A DNA stretch of 64,000 nt from Desulfosarcinaceae bacterium (GCA_030066015.1 JASJCL010000001.1:1-64000), one strand, 5' to 3'; shown: positions 18,853-28,419, counted from the first letter of the stretch. The notes: generated by a model not told the origin, from the letters alone. A program made the numbers and translations.

Positions 18853-20270
18853 GGAGACTCCGTGGTGGTGTCCCTGAAGAGCGGTAGGTAGAGCGCCAGA
18901 CGGGTGCCGTGTCCGCGACGGCTTTCCACGGCAATGGCGCCCTTGTGGTTTTCGACGATGCCGTAGACGGCGGCCAGGCTCAGCCCGCGTCCGGCGAATT
19001 TCGTCGAGAAAAAGGGCTCGAACATACGCTCGCGGGTCTCCCGGTCCATGCCACATCCGGTATCGCGGATCTCCAACTGGAGGAAATCTCCCGGGGCCAG
19101 CCGTGCAGCACAATCCGCCGGAATCTGGTCGAAGGCGACGCGGTGAACGCCGATGGCAATCTCGCCGCCATCTTGCAGCGCTTCGCTGGCGTTGGCAAGG
19201 AGAGCGGTCAGGGCCCGTTGGAGCTGGTTACGGTCGCCTTCGATGCACAGCCCTTGACCCTCGAACGCCGTCTCAAGCATCACATCGGGATCCAGGTTGC
19301 CTTTGTTGGTCGCCAGCACCCGACGCACCAACTCCGGCAAATCGACGGATTCCTTGTGGTACTTGCCTCCCTGAGAGTACGCCAGCAGCTGATTGGTCAG
19401 CTGCGACATGCGTTCCACAACCGGTGTGATCTTCTCCAGGTAGCTGAATACCTTGGGATTGTCCCGCGACGCCATCTTGGCCAACTCCCCATACCCCATC
19501 AACGACATCAGCGCATTGTTGTACTCATGGGCGATCCCGCCCGCCAGGGAGGCAACCGCGTTGAGCTTGCGGGTATTGGCCAGCTCGCGCTCGTGGCGCA
19601 GAAGCAGGCGCATCTTCTCTTCGACTTGCTGCTGCAGCTGCTGGTTCTGATAGGCCAGCAGATCGATATACTCGATACTCTCCAGGGAGGTGGCCACGCT
19701 GCGCATAAAGAGGGAGAGCAGTTCCAGGGCGCCGTCTGGAAAGTGAACCCGCCGAGTCGGTGACGGCGCCTCTTGAGCGCCGCGACCCTCAACGGGAGCG
19801 GATTCCGACGCTGGAACATCTTCCCGCTTGGGGAGCACGCCGATGAAAAGCCCGCGGATGCGGGCATACGTGGTGATGACATGGAGAAACACGCGGGTGT
19901 CACCCTTCTGGGAAACAACCGTGATGCCCCGCCGTTCGCGGATCGCCCAGGCCACCGTCCCCTGGTCGATGAGGTGTTCCAACTGCGTCTCTATCTCATC
20001 GGGGCGATCGGCGGGTGTGACCGCCGCCAGTTTCAGGTCCGAACTGTCTGCATCGATGGTGAAGATGGCTGAGATCTCGAAGGCGGCGATCTTGTCGATC
20101 CCACCGAGGGCCATCTTACAGAAATCCTGTACCGCGTATGGCTGGGCAGATCGCTTCTGATAATCGCCGAGCAGAAGCACTGCCTCGACCGCCTCGTACA
20201 AGTAGGCCCTTGTGTGGGCCGACGGCGGCGGCGGCGACGCCAGGTCATCCATCATGGGTTCAGGATTCAT
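18849..20270 (-). CDS. GAF-like/HisKA histidine kinase
   Basis: A 473-residue, apparently soluble kinase with no clear membrane segment. The N-terminal 200 residues resemble a degenerate GAF sensor. A short coiled coil (QNQQLQQQVEEKMRLLLRHE) precedes HisKA with His248 in AGGIAHEYNNALMS. The ATPase domain shows N-box NASEAL, DTGCGMD and a G2-like AGRGLSLA. The start codon overlaps the upstream HDOD gene stop (ATGA at 20267-20270), so the two are translationally coupled. The stop overlaps the convergent large kinase stop by four bases. The partner regulator is not in the window. Confidence 0.84.
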   Translation of the reverse strand: MNPEPMMDDLASPPPPSAHTRAYLYEAVEAVLLLGDYQKRSAQPYAVQDFCKMALGGIDKIAAFEISAIFTIDADSSDLKLAAVTPADRPDEIETQLEHLIDQGTVAWAIRERRGITVVSQKGDTRVFLHVITTYARIRGLFIGVLPKREDVPASESAPVEGRGAQEAPSPTRRVHFPDGALELLSLFMRSVATSLESIEYIDLLAYQNQQLQQQVEEKMRLLLRHERELANTRKLNAVASLAGGIAHEYNNALMSLMGYGELAKMASRDNPKVFSYLEKITPVVERMSQLTNQLLAYSQGGKYHKESVDLPELVRRVLATNKGNLDPDVMLETAFEGQGLCIEGDRNQLQRALTALLANASEALQDGGEIAIGVHRVAFDQIPADCAARLAPGDFLQLEIRDTGCGMDRETRERMFEPFFSTKFAGRGLSLAAVYGIVENHKGAIAVESRRGHGTRLALYLPLFRDTTTESP

Positions 20271-21511
20271 GCCCCCAATCCCTTCGCCGAGAAGAGGCTT
20301 TCCATGGCCCGCAACTGCTGCTCGCCCTGCCGGATCGCCATCTTGATACTGCTTCCAGCGATGCCCACCTGATCCCAGATCGAGGTATCAAAACTTGGGA
20401 CAACCCGTTCGCCACTGGTGCCAAACCCCACAGCGTTCACGATGAGGTCGGCCATCTGGACGAGGACCGTCTCTCTTGGATGGACCGCACGCGCGGGACG
20501 GTGATGGTTGACCACCATGTCCTGGAGCGTTTCGGGGAATTTCCATTTCTTCAGCAGCATACCGGCGAGTTGGGCATGGGTTCTGCCGATGGCCTTGCGT
20601 TCGACCAGGTAGAAGGGACACTGCTCCTCGTCGGCCCAGGTGGCCTGAAAGAGCGTCTTCATCTCTACGGGAAAGTACTTCAAAAGGATCAGTTTGCCGA
20701 TGTCATGCAGCAATCCGGCAATGAAGAGCTGCTCGGTTTGGCTGCTGTTGGAGAGCGCGGCCAGATAGCGCGTAATGGTGGCGCTGGCCAGGCTGTGGCG
20801 CAAAAAGGCCTCCATATCGATGCAATCGCGGGGGATCTCCATGAAGGCCTTCATCACGCTGACCCCCATCGCCAAGGCGCTGATCTCACGCGTTCCCAAC
20901 AATGCAACCGCCCGCGAGATGCGGTCCACCCGCGTCGGTAGGCCGAAGGCCGCTGAATTGACGATGCGCAGAATGAGGGCCGTCAGGCTGGGGCTCGTGC
21001 CCACGATCTGTGCGACATCGTTGGCGGTGGTGTGCGGGTCGGCGATGATCTCATTGAGCTTCAGGACAATGGTCGGTGCTTCGGGCAACTTGATCCCGTC
21101 CCTCGTCATCTGCCGATGAATCTCTTGAAAATCGAATCCATCGGGTACTGGCGTCGGTTCTTTCGGGACGCATCGATTGGGGGGGATGAGCCCGCTGGTA
21201 TATCGCTGGATAACGGCACATTCGTGAAGGTAGGCGATGGTGTTGTGGTCCATGTCGAGCTGCTTGAACATCTCGGTGACGGCCGCCGCCACAGCGGACA
21301 GTTTTTCGGGATCCACGGCGGTTTGGCCGACAGCATCGTCCGTGCTGCTGCCGGCCACATCCACCTCGGTGACGCCCCAAATCTTGAGGACGCGTAGGTG
21401 CTTGGCAGCAATCACCTGTCCTTTGCTCAGCAGCAGGCGCCCATTGATGTCATGGACATCGGCTGCCAGAACACGGCCCTCACCCAACGCTTCTAGTGCA
21501 ACAAAGCCCAT
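20267..21511 (-). CDS. HDOD-domain signalling protein
   Basis: A 414-residue protein with an N-terminal segment (EGRVLAADVHDINGRLLLSKG) common in such proteins and an HDOD domain from about residue 145 (KLPEAPTIVLKLNEIIADP). The domain keeps an HD-like GLLHDIGKLILLKYF and a later NHHRPARAV segment, so some metal-dependent phosphodiesterase-like site may remain; most HDOD domains are considered regulatory. The frame is open to 21868. The ATG at 21511 was picked because conserved sequence starts there, but 21601 is also possible, and neither has a strong ribosome site. It overlaps the downstream kinase by ATGA, suggesting a two-protein sensory unit. Confidence 0.78.
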   Translation of the reverse strand: MGFVALEALGEGRVLAADVHDINGRLLLSKGQVIAAKHLRVLKIWGVTEVDVAGSSTDDAVGQTAVDPEKLSAVAAAVTEMFKQLDMDHNTIAYLHECAVIQRYTSGLIPPNRCVPKEPTPVPDGFDFQEIHRQMTRDGIKLPEAPTIVLKLNEIIADPHTTANDVAQIVGTSPSLTALILRIVNSAAFGLPTRVDRISRAVALLGTREISALAMGVSVMKAFMEIPRDCIDMEAFLRHSLASATITRYLAALSNSSQTEQLFIAGLLHDIGKLILLKYFPVEMKTLFQATWADEEQCPFYLVERKAIGRTHAQLAGMLLKKWKFPETLQDMVVNHHRPARAVHPRETVLVQMADLIVNAVGFGTSGERVVPSFDTSIWDQVGIAGSSIKMAIRQGEQQLRAMESLFSAKGLGA

Positions 21512-21912
21512 TTTGCGAGAAGTCCTATCCGATCCAAAGGGATCGATGAAGGTCGATCGAATCCACCCGCCACGCGGGCGCACACCCTCATCATCGGTCA
21601 TTCCGGCGCTGAAATTAAGATAGATTGCCCGCGCCGGTCCCAATTTCCGCAACCTCCATTGGAAACGCCCATCCGGCACCCGGGGGCACGGCACCCCTGT
21701 CCATTCTGCCATCGCCTTCGATCGCGAGCCGTCGGCGGTATCATCAGCCATGCGTCCCGTAAGGGGCCGGTGCCGCGCGGTCCGCTTGGCTGGCGGGGCC
21801 CAGAAGCGGCGAGTGGGGCGCAGAGACTGGCGGGTGGGTGGCGGGTGTGCTAAAAGAGGGACCGGCATTCAACCCGTTTCATACCGCAGGATTCAGCATT
21901 TTAGAGACCCCC
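21512..21912. other. Region between the HDOD gene and the GNAT gene
   Basis: About 400 bases separating divergent genes. The HDOD reading frame remains open across most of it on the minus strand, so part could be an N-terminal extension, although its translation is Arg/Pro-rich and unlike a domain. I see no clear promoter, repeat or RNA here. Confidence 0.4.
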
Positions 21913-22407
21913 ATGTCAGACGCCGAGATCCGCATCGCAGACCTGAATCAGCCCGATCACCAGCAAGCCGTTCTATATCTTCTCGAGGCGTTTTCGCGGG
22001 ATGTGATGGGCAACGGCAGCCCCATGGCGCCGGCAGTCCGCGACCGCCTGATTCCAGGACTGCTGGCCCACCCCACGACCCTCATCTTTCTCGCATTCCT
22101 GGACGAACAGCCGGTGGGATTGGCGGTCTGTTTTCGTGGGTTCTCCACCTTCGCCGCCAAGCCGCTGATCAACATCCACGACCTGGTCGTCCTGCCGGGG
22201 CAGCGCGGTCACGGCATCGGTAAGCGGCTGTTGGCGGCCGTTGAGGCTGAAGCGCGCGGCAGCGGCTGCTGCAAGGTCACCCTGGAGGTCCAGGAGAACA
22301 ATCAGCGCGCCCGCAAATTGTATGCTGCAGCCGGATTTCGGCAAGCCACTTATGCCGAAGCCGCCGGTGGATCGCTGGCCTTGACCAAACTTTTGGCGCC
22401 CTCCTGA
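21913..22407 (+). CDS. GNAT-family N-acetyltransferase
   Basis: A 164-residue acetyl-CoA-dependent acetyltransferase-fold protein. Motif A is visible as LVVLPGQRGHGIGKRLL (Q/R-x-x-G-x-G/A loop) near residue 100, preceded by INIHDL and followed by the motif B segment ENNQRARKLYAAAGF. The acceptor substrate cannot be told. The start at 21913 gives the normal domain boundary (MSDAEIRIADLN); the open frame extends 25 codons upstream. It stands alone between the signalling genes and the amidase-like gene. Confidence 0.85.
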   Translation: MSDAEIRIADLNQPDHQQAVLYLLEAFSRDVMGNGSPMAPAVRDRLIPGLLAHPTTLIFLAFLDEQPVGLAVCFRGFSTFAAKPLINIHDLVVLPGQRGHGIGKRLLAAVEAEARGSGCCKVTLEVQENNQRARKLYAAAGFRQATYAEAAGGSLALTKLLAPS

Positions 22408-22681
22408 TGGCGCACGATCGCGCCCCCCTTGTCAGCAGGAACCGGCTATGACAGACTAAGGCCCAGGTATCCGGCTGCGCGTCGATCGACGGACCGCGAG
22501 GCCTACTTCTACAACTGCAGTTCCCGCCCCTGTGAGAGCAGCACCCAATGCTCGCCGCCGACTGGCGCTGATCTGCGCGCCTTGTGGTCACGAAATCGCC
22601 GCCGATGCCGGGAATGGGGTCTTTGCCAACCATCTCCACAGCTGGCGAGGCGTTTGACAATCGTTCGTAGGAAGGGGGTCG
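22408..22681. other. Gap before the permuted amidase gene
   Basis: No confident gene. A GTG-started frame of about 40 codons ending in TGA near 22651 encodes a Cys-x2-Cys segment (LICAPCGHEIAADAG). It looks protein-like but has no recognisable family or ribosome site, so it may be a remnant. Confidence 0.35.
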
Positions 22682-23308
22682 ATGATGGCAAAAAAACGAT
22701 ACGCAGCGTACCGCGATCAACTGAAGACCGGAGACATCGTCCTATTCTCCGGCAAAGGGGGCATCAGTGCGGGGATCAAATGGCTCACCCTAAACCGCTG
22801 GTCCCACGTGGGCATGGTCCTTATTTTGCCGGAGTACGACTTCGTCTGCCTCTGGGAGTCCACCACCTTGAACAGAATCGAGGACCTGGATACCGGCCGC
22901 TATTGTAAAGGCGTACAATTGGTGCCGCTGCGGGCGCGCGTCCAGCAGTATGACGGCGATATCGCCGTCCGACAACTGGAGGGCGTCAACATCGTTCCGG
23001 ACCATGTCCAGGAGCTGATGCGGTTGCGTGCCGAAATGAGAGACAAGCCGTACGAGCAGGATAAACTGGAGTTGGCCAAGGCGGCCTACGACGGCCCCTT
23101 CGGCGGTAACACGGAGGACCTCACCAGCGTGTTCTGCAGTGAACTGGTGGCGGAGGCCTATCAGCGCCTGGGACTGCTCAGGGAGCCGCCGGCCGGCATG
23201 CCCTCCAATGAGTATGTGCCGGCAGACTTTTCCGAAAAGCGACAGCGTCTGGATTTCATCCGCGGTCAGTTGGGGCCTGAGATTGAGCTGACGGTGACGG
23301 CGGAATGA
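22682..23308 (+). CDS. Permuted papain-fold (YiiX/YaeF-like) amidase
   Basis: A 208-residue protein with the circularly permuted NlpC/P60 arrangement: the His motif (RWSHVGMV, about residue 38) precedes the Cys motif (SVFCSELVAEAY, about residue 149). Family members hydrolyse amide or thioester bonds of lipids or peptides; the substrate here is unknown. A Lys-rich N-terminus (MMAKKRYAAYRD) and no signal peptide suggest a cytoplasmic location. The two adjacent ATGs follow AAGGGGG; the first was used. Confidence 0.8.
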   Translation: MMAKKRYAAYRDQLKTGDIVLFSGKGGISAGIKWLTLNRWSHVGMVLILPEYDFVCLWESTTLNRIEDLDTGRYCKGVQLVPLRARVQQYDGDIAVRQLEGVNIVPDHVQELMRLRAEMRDKPYEQDKLELAKAAYDGPFGGNTEDLTSVFCSELVAEAYQRLGLLREPPAGMPSNEYVPADFSEKRQRLDFIRGQLGPEIELTVTAE

Positions 23309-23449
23309 TGGGCGGACGCTGCGTCGGTTGTTCCAGTGCGCAACCGATCTCCCCCGCGAGGACCGGAGCGGCCTAAGAATCTATGGCATCGCCATAAATG
23401 TGAACAGCGGTTGTTGGCAGCGCCGCATGACCATGAGGAGAGGAGCCCC

Positions 23450-23866
23450 ATGACCAAGCGTGAAATGATCGACTTCATACGACGGCACCCGGCCTGCTCT
23501 GTCGCCACCTGCCAGGGGGATCAGCCGCGGGCGCGCATCATCATGACCTACCGCGCCGATGCCGACGGCATCCTCTTCATGACGGGCCGCGAGAAAGCCT
23601 TCAACCGCCAGCTTCTGGCCAATCCCAAGGTCGAGCTGTGCTACTACGATCCGGAGGGTGTCCGCACCCTGCGGATCTCCGGGCAAGTGGCGATGGTTTC
23701 CGACGACGCCCTCAAAGCGGAGATTGTGGAAGCGTTTAATTTCCTCAAACCCGTGGCCGAAGAGCAGGGTTTGGAGGTGTTCACCGTCTGGCGCCTCAGC
23801 GAGGGTCAGGCCCTTTGCTGGGATGCCAAAACGCCCTTCGCCCCCATGGAGGTGCAGACATTTTGA
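23450..23866 (+). CDS. Pyridoxamine-5'-phosphate-oxidase-like flavin protein
   Basis: A 138-residue split-barrel FMN-binding protein. It shows CSVATCQGDQPRARIIM near the N-terminus, ILFMTGREKAFNRQLLANP in the middle and VELCYYDP, typical of the small PNPOx-like group found in anaerobes. The usual role is flavin-linked reduction or FMN binding; true pyridoxine oxidase activity is unlikely for this subgroup. The ATG at 23450 follows GAGGAGAGGAG; a longer frame from 23336 lacks similarity. The molybdoprotein gene starts 34 bp downstream. Confidence 0.84.
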   Translation: MTKREMIDFIRRHPACSVATCQGDQPRARIIMTYRADADGILFMTGREKAFNRQLLANPKVELCYYDPEGVRTLRISGQVAMVSDDALKAEIVEAFNFLKPVAEEQGLEVFTVWRLSEGQALCWDAKTPFAPMEVQTF

Positions 23867-23900
23867 TCCGGTCTCCGATTGCCACTGCGGTGAACCACAC

Positions 23901-24551
23901 ATGTTGAATCGCCGCCAGCTTCTCCAGCGTCTGCTGCAAATGGCGAGTGGAATACTACCGCTCTCCGGGATCCGGCTGCTGCATCCCAGCACGCTCTGGG
24001 CGGCCGTCAAGAAGCGCATCGTCTCAGCCACCACCGATCCCCAGACGCTTCGCAATGCCAATCCCAAATATCTGGATACCCGCCAGCTGCCCGTGATGCC
24101 CCTGGAGGCGTTTGGCACCATGGGGGATGAGAAGACCAAGTTCGATCCGCAAAACTGGCGTCTCACCATCGACGGTGCGGTGGAGCGCCCCCAGTCGCTC
24201 TCCTATGCGGGGCTCCTCAAGCGACCGGAGATTATCCGCAACGTCCTGCTGATCTGCCCCGGTGTATTCGTCAACCATGGCCGCTGGCACGGTGTCTCGC
24301 TGGGGGACCTGCTGAAGAGATCAGTTCCTGCAAAGACAGCAAAGTGGGTGGTGATTCACGCTGAAAGCGCCACCCAGGTGTCAGAGGAGCGTTTTGCCAT
24401 CGAAGAGGTCACCGCCGATCTGGTCTTTCTCGCTACCGGCGTGAACGGTCAGCCGCTTCCGGAGAAGCACGGCTACCCGCTGCGCGTGGTGGCCGAGGGA
24501 CACTACGGCTATACCTGGGCGAAATATGTCCGGCGCATCGAGGTCCGCTGA
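23901..24551 (+). CDS. Molybdopterin-dependent oxidoreductase (SUOX/YedY-like fold)
   Basis: A 216-residue single-domain protein of the sulfite-oxidase molybdopterin fold. It shows the LTIDGAVERPQSLSYAGLLK start of the domain, the expected Mo-ligand Cys in LLICPGVFVNHGRWHGV, and GYPLRVVAEGHYGYTWAKYV near the C-terminus. The N-terminus has MLNRRQLLQ followed by a hydrophobic stretch, an incomplete Tat-like signal, so export is plausible but not assured. It is shorter than MsrP (YedY) and no MsrQ-type membrane partner is adjacent. Confidence 0.8.
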   Translation: MLNRRQLLQRLLQMASGILPLSGIRLLHPSTLWAAVKKRIVSATTDPQTLRNANPKYLDTRQLPVMPLEAFGTMGDEKTKFDPQNWRLTIDGAVERPQSLSYAGLLKRPEIIRNVLLICPGVFVNHGRWHGVSLGDLLKRSVPAKTAKWVVIHAESATQVSEERFAIEEVTADLVFLATGVNGQPLPEKHGYPLRVVAEGHYGYTWAKYVRRIEVR

Positions 24552-24771
24552 AACCACGGTACGCGGCTAGCTACCGGCCCCGTCCTATCCACCCGCATCG
24601 CGGGCCGCGCAGGGGTGCCCCATCGTCCGTCGAAAGGCGCCCTGCCATGCCCAGCCCCGTCGCCCCTGTGATCACCAATGCGCACATTGCTACCGGATGA
24701 CAGGCGCATCCATCCCCTGCGACGCAAATCGATCCCGGTAAAACGGACGGCGGCAGCACCTCACCGTCAGT
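24552..24771. other. Convergent gap, no gene seen
   Basis: The 220 bases lie between the convergent ends of the molybdoprotein and HerA-like genes. No hairpin with a T-tract, repeat or small gene is evident. Confidence 0.5.
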
Positions 24772-27228
24772 TCACCGCCAGTCCGATGCCCATCCTCCAA
24801 GGCTATCCCGTCGATAGGGCAGCCAGACGAGTAGAAAGGCGTTGAGGTGGGTATCTCCCGCCTTGGGGGCGATGGCGATGGACTCGATCGGCTCGGTACT
24901 GGCGTCGTGGGTCAGATCCAGGTTGTCCAAATCCTCCTGGAAGCGCTCCTCCAGCACGGCCAGATCCTGGCGGGCAGCCGCGGCGAGTTCCTCTGCACGG
25001 GCCACATCCATGGTCTCTTTGCGCATCCGGCCGGCGGATTTCAGGGCGGTGCCCATGCGATAGGTAGAGCGCGCACTCACCGCTTTGCGCCCCAGGAAGG
25101 CGCCCAAAATCGCCGAACCGAAACTGATGGCCGTCTGCACCTTGCGGGCTTTGGCCTGCTCCTGCTCCCGGGCGATGGCCTGCTCGGCCCGCAAAAGCCG
25201 CTTCTCGAGGCGGGCGTACTGGGTTTCGTACTTGCGGCGCAGCTTTTCCGCCTTGAGGTCGCGCTGTTCGCGCATGGACTGCGCCAGCCGGGCCCGGAAG
25301 CGGGCCTCGTCCTCGTCGGGGCGGCTGATCACCTTGAGGCGCGGTGCCCGCAACAGTACGAGCGGTTTCTCTCTCTTGGCCCAGCGCAGCAGACCTTTAC
25401 GCCATTTGGTAAAGTTGGCGCCCCGCCTGGCGGCCTTGGGCAATGGTGTGAAACTGGCGCCGCTCAGCGGATGCGATGCCAGTTCTGTCGGATGAAGCTG
25501 CATGACCTGAGACGACGCCCACTCCACCGGGACTGGGCCGTCGTTGAGGGGGGTGCACAACACCACCTCCCGGTGCTCCCGCAGCTTGTGACGGGCACTG
25601 ATGTAGGCCAGGGTCACCGCCCCCATCACGGCCGGCCGGTAGCTGAGTCCCTGCCCGGCGCCGGAGGCCGGCACGAAGCCTATGGCCACCCCATCGGGAA
25701 CCGTGGGCGGCACGGTCAGCGCCGCGGTGGGGGGAACCGGGGGAGAGGTGGCCGCGGTCACCGTCATTGGCGCGGCGGTCGGCACCGACGGCGACGCACC
25801 TGTGGCTGGCTGCGCGACGACGGTGGCGGGCCGATCCAGATCCGACAATTGTTTGAGCTGCTCGCGCGTCATGGGACCGCTGAGGTAGGAGAGCACCCAT
25901 CGGGTCTGCATGAGCCGCAGTCCCGCTTCGTGAATGTTGTGGACCAGGAAGGTGCGCGGCGCTAGCCCGGCAAGGGTGTGGCCCAGTTGGGTGGGATCGA
26001 TGCCGGCGCCGGCCCCCATAAGTCCGTCCATCACCCGGGCTTGGTCCTGTTCGGTTTGCAGCCGACCGATGAACCAGGTGCCGGTGTTGGAGAGGCCTTT
26101 GTAGTCCAGGTCCACCGGATTCTGGGTGGCCAGGACCACCCCCAGGCCGTAAGCGCGCGCCTGTTTGAGGAGGGTCATGAGGGGTGCCTTGGCGGGCGGG
26201 TTCTGGACCGGCGGAAAGAAGCCAAAGATCTCATCCATGTAGAGCAGGGCCCTCAGGCTGCCGGTGCCCGCTTGGGACCGCATCCAGGTGACCATTTCGT
26301 TGAGCAGGCGGGTGACGAAAAACATTCGTTCGGCCTCTTCGAGGTGGGCGATGCTGAAGATCGACGCCCGGGGCCGGCCCTGGGCAGTGGTGAGCAACTG
26401 GTCGACGGAGAGTGGATCGCCCGCCATCCAGGCTTCAAAGCCCGGGGCGGCCAGGAGGTTGTTGAGCCGCATGGCCAGGGCGAAGCGCTCCTTGGCCGGG
26501 TAGATCGCCTCCAGGTCCATCACTCCGATGCGCTCGAAAGGCGGGGCCTGAATCTGCTGGATGAGGCCCGCCAGGTCGAGGGCTTGCCCCGCCTGCCAAG
26601 TTGCCTCGAAGATATTGGCCAGCAGCACGTGCTCCCGGCTGGTGATGGGGTCCGCATCTATGCCCAGGAGCCCCAGCAGCCCCGAAACGGTCGCCTGAAC
26701 CGCTTCGATGAAGCTGTCCGCGTCCTGGCCCGCGGCCGGCGGGGCAAAGGAGCGCAGGACGCTCACCGGTCGCCCGGCCTGCGATCCGGGAGTGTACACA
26801 CAGATCTCGGCGGCGGCCTGGAGACGGGCGATGCGGTCGCCGCTCTGGTCCCATTCGGCCAGGCCGGCCTGCCAGCGGCGGGCCTCGTCGGCGGCGTACT
26901 GCTCCACCGTGCGCCCCTTGGCCGTCGCCTGGCGGGGATCGATCCAAGGCCGAAAATCTGCCGGCTCCAGGTTGGGAAACTGAAGCAAGAGGTTGGGCAG
27001 ATCACCTTTGGGATCGATGGCGATCACCGGTATCTGATCGATGAGGGCCTCCTCCAGGAGGGCCACGCCCAGACCGGTCTTGCCGCTGCCTGTCATTCCG
27101 ATGAGGACCCCGTGGGTGGTCAGATCCTTGGCGTCGTAGAGCACCGGCTCCTGCCGGCGCTGACCGGTCTCAGGATCTACCAACTTTCCCAGATAGAACT
27201 GCCCGAGTTGTTCGTAGGTCTCCATCAT
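24772..27228 (-). CDS. HerA/FtsK-like ATPase with C-terminal coiled coil
   Basis: An 818-residue P-loop ATPase. Walker A is GMTGSGKTG near residue 50 (HGVLIGMTGSGKTGLGVALL) and Walker B is LLYMDEIFGFF near 340, followed by ATQNPVDLDYK, the sensor-like motif of HerA-type helicases or translocases. A Pro/Thr/Ala-rich linker (about 480-530) leads to a long charged coiled coil (about 640-790: LKAEKLRRKYETQYARLEKR) interrupted by a short hydrophobic AISFGSAILGAFLG. GGGGAGGAGG precedes paired ATGs at 27228 and 27225. No NurA nuclease is adjacent, so a repair role is not supported by context. Confidence 0.82.
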   Translation of the reverse strand: MMETYEQLGQFYLGKLVDPETGQRRQEPVLYDAKDLTTHGVLIGMTGSGKTGLGVALLEEALIDQIPVIAIDPKGDLPNLLLQFPNLEPADFRPWIDPRQATAKGRTVEQYAADEARRWQAGLAEWDQSGDRIARLQAAAEICVYTPGSQAGRPVSVLRSFAPPAAGQDADSFIEAVQATVSGLLGLLGIDADPITSREHVLLANIFEATWQAGQALDLAGLIQQIQAPPFERIGVMDLEAIYPAKERFALAMRLNNLLAAPGFEAWMAGDPLSVDQLLTTAQGRPRASIFSIAHLEEAERMFFVTRLLNEMVTWMRSQAGTGSLRALLYMDEIFGFFPPVQNPPAKAPLMTLLKQARAYGLGVVLATQNPVDLDYKGLSNTGTWFIGRLQTEQDQARVMDGLMGAGAGIDPTQLGHTLAGLAPRTFLVHNIHEAGLRLMQTRWVLSYLSGPMTREQLKQLSDLDRPATVVAQPATGASPSVPTAAPMTVTAATSPPVPPTAALTVPPTVPDGVAIGFVPASGAGQGLSYRPAVMGAVTLAYISARHKLREHREVVLCTPLNDGPVPVEWASSQVMQLHPTELASHPLSGASFTPLPKAARRGANFTKWRKGLLRWAKREKPLVLLRAPRLKVISRPDEDEARFRARLAQSMREQRDLKAEKLRRKYETQYARLEKRLLRAEQAIAREQEQAKARKVQTAISFGSAILGAFLGRKAVSARSTYRMGTALKSAGRMRKETMDVARAEELAAAARQDLAVLEERFQEDLDNLDLTHDASTEPIESIAIAPKAGDTHLNAFLLVWLPYRRDSLGGWASDWR

Positions 27229-27397
27229 CCTCCTCCCCATACGATGTCCGTCTGAGAGATCAGACGGGTGGATTACCTGCCTGCTGGTGAGATTGAGAGT
27301 ACGCTGGACGGTGCTGGAAGCGATGACGCGCGCCAGATTTTCGGGCTCAGACGGAATACCGGCAAAGGGTCAATGGCTTGAGAGTGATCACGGCCGC

Positions 27398-28333
27398 TTA
27401 AGCGTCCATCAGCGCTTCCAGATAGCGGATCAGATCCGCTTTATCGCGATAGGTATCGATCACCAAGGTCTTCAATACTTCCAACTCCTCCTTGAAGGTG
27501 GCGATGACCACGGGGTTGCCGGTGGTAAACCCCGCCAAGAGACCGACATTGGGACGTTTCGGACCAGACGGCGGCAGATAGTAGATCACCAGGCGGTCAC
27601 CCCCCTTATGGTCGCTGGGCGTGGTTTTCAAGGTGAAGAGAAAGCGGGAACTCTCCTCGGTTAGATAGAAGTTCAGCGTCTCGTAGCGTTCTAGATATCC
27701 GATCATCCGGCGCAGGTGCGCAAGGTGCCATCTTCGCTCCACCGGATCCTGGTCCGCTGACACGTAAGCCGCCAGAGCGGCTTGGCTGACGAATTGGGTT
27801 ACGGGCCAGGTGCCCAAATGCTGGTCCAATTGCGCGCGCATCTCGCGACTCAGCGCCGCCACCAAATCGCTGTAGAGGGGATGCTCGTCCAGGCGTTGGC
27901 GGTGCTGGTGCAACCAATAGCCAGCGGGCTGCAACGCCGCCATGGGTTTATAGGTGGCCACGGAATGCTGCCCCGGGGTCATGAGGGCGGCAATGGTGTG
28001 TAAATCGAAGGAGAAGGTGTTGCGCACCGGCAGAAGTACCGAGCTGGACTTGCAGCGTCCGGCGATGGCCAGAAACCGCGGGATATCCTCGCTGGTGAGC
28101 GGGGCCCGGTCGAAGAGCTTCAGCATCTCATCGATCTGGAGGAGGGTCCGGTTGAAGGCCAGCCCCAGCGCGATGATCTTTCCCCGCTCCACGTTGGCGA
28201 TGGCCCCGCGCTCCAGATCGCGGATATAGGTGTTGGTCAGGCCGGAGAGGGTGGCGATCTGGTTGCGCGGCAGGGGGCCTGTTTCGACCAGTTGTCTGAC
28301 GTAGGCGGCGCTCGCTGTTTGGCGTGGGTGCAT
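27398..28333 (-). CDS. XRE-type helix-turn-helix regulator
   Basis: A 311-residue protein with an N-terminal HTH (PRNQIATLSGLTNTYIRDLE, about residues 22-41) and a long C-terminal region I do not recognise, probably for ligand sensing. It is divergent from the ABC/EutBC cluster across an AT-rich region holding promoters in both directions and an inverted repeat over its own -35 box, so it likely regulates both itself and that cluster. There is no sign of an RpoN or response-regulator domain. The 169-bp gap to the HerA-like gene on its downstream side has nothing notable. Confidence 0.75.
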   Translation of the reverse strand: MHPRQTASAAYVRQLVETGPLPRNQIATLSGLTNTYIRDLERGAIANVERGKIIALGLAFNRTLLQIDEMLKLFDRAPLTSEDIPRFLAIAGRCKSSSVLLPVRNTFSFDLHTIAALMTPGQHSVATYKPMAALQPAGYWLHQHRQRLDEHPLYSDLVAALSREMRAQLDQHLGTWPVTQFVSQAALAAYVSADQDPVERRWHLAHLRRMIGYLERYETLNFYLTEESSRFLFTLKTTPSDHKGGDRLVIYYLPPSGPKRPNVGLLAGFTTGNPVVIATFKEELEVLKTLVIDTYRDKADLIRYLEALMDA

Positions 28334-28382
28334 GCTGGTTCACACTTTCAGATGCAGCTTTAATCGCGCTGCCATAGCAATC

Positions 28383-28410
28383 ATCATAAATTTCTCGCAC
28401 AATAACACAA
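28383..28410 (-). promoter_or_regulatory. Promoter of the XRE regulator
   Basis: On the minus strand, TTGTGT (28410-28405) and TATGAT (28388-28383) are spaced by 16 bp, about 50 bp before the regulator ATG. The -35 box falls inside the inverted repeat at 28402-28419, which fits autoregulation. Confidence 0.45.
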
Positions 28411-28419
28411 TAGTGTTAT
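28402..28419. promoter_or_regulatory. Inverted repeat, candidate operator
   Basis: ATAACAC and GTGTTAT, 7-bp arms around AATA, form a perfect dyad in the divergent control region. It overlaps the regulator's own -35 box and lies about 80 bp upstream of the transporter operon -35 box. Confidence 0.5.

Noticed and set aside
24772-28333. HerA ATPase plus XRE regulator as a phage-defence system
   Set aside because: No nuclease or other effector is adjacent, and the XRE gene is better explained as the regulator of the divergent importer operon.
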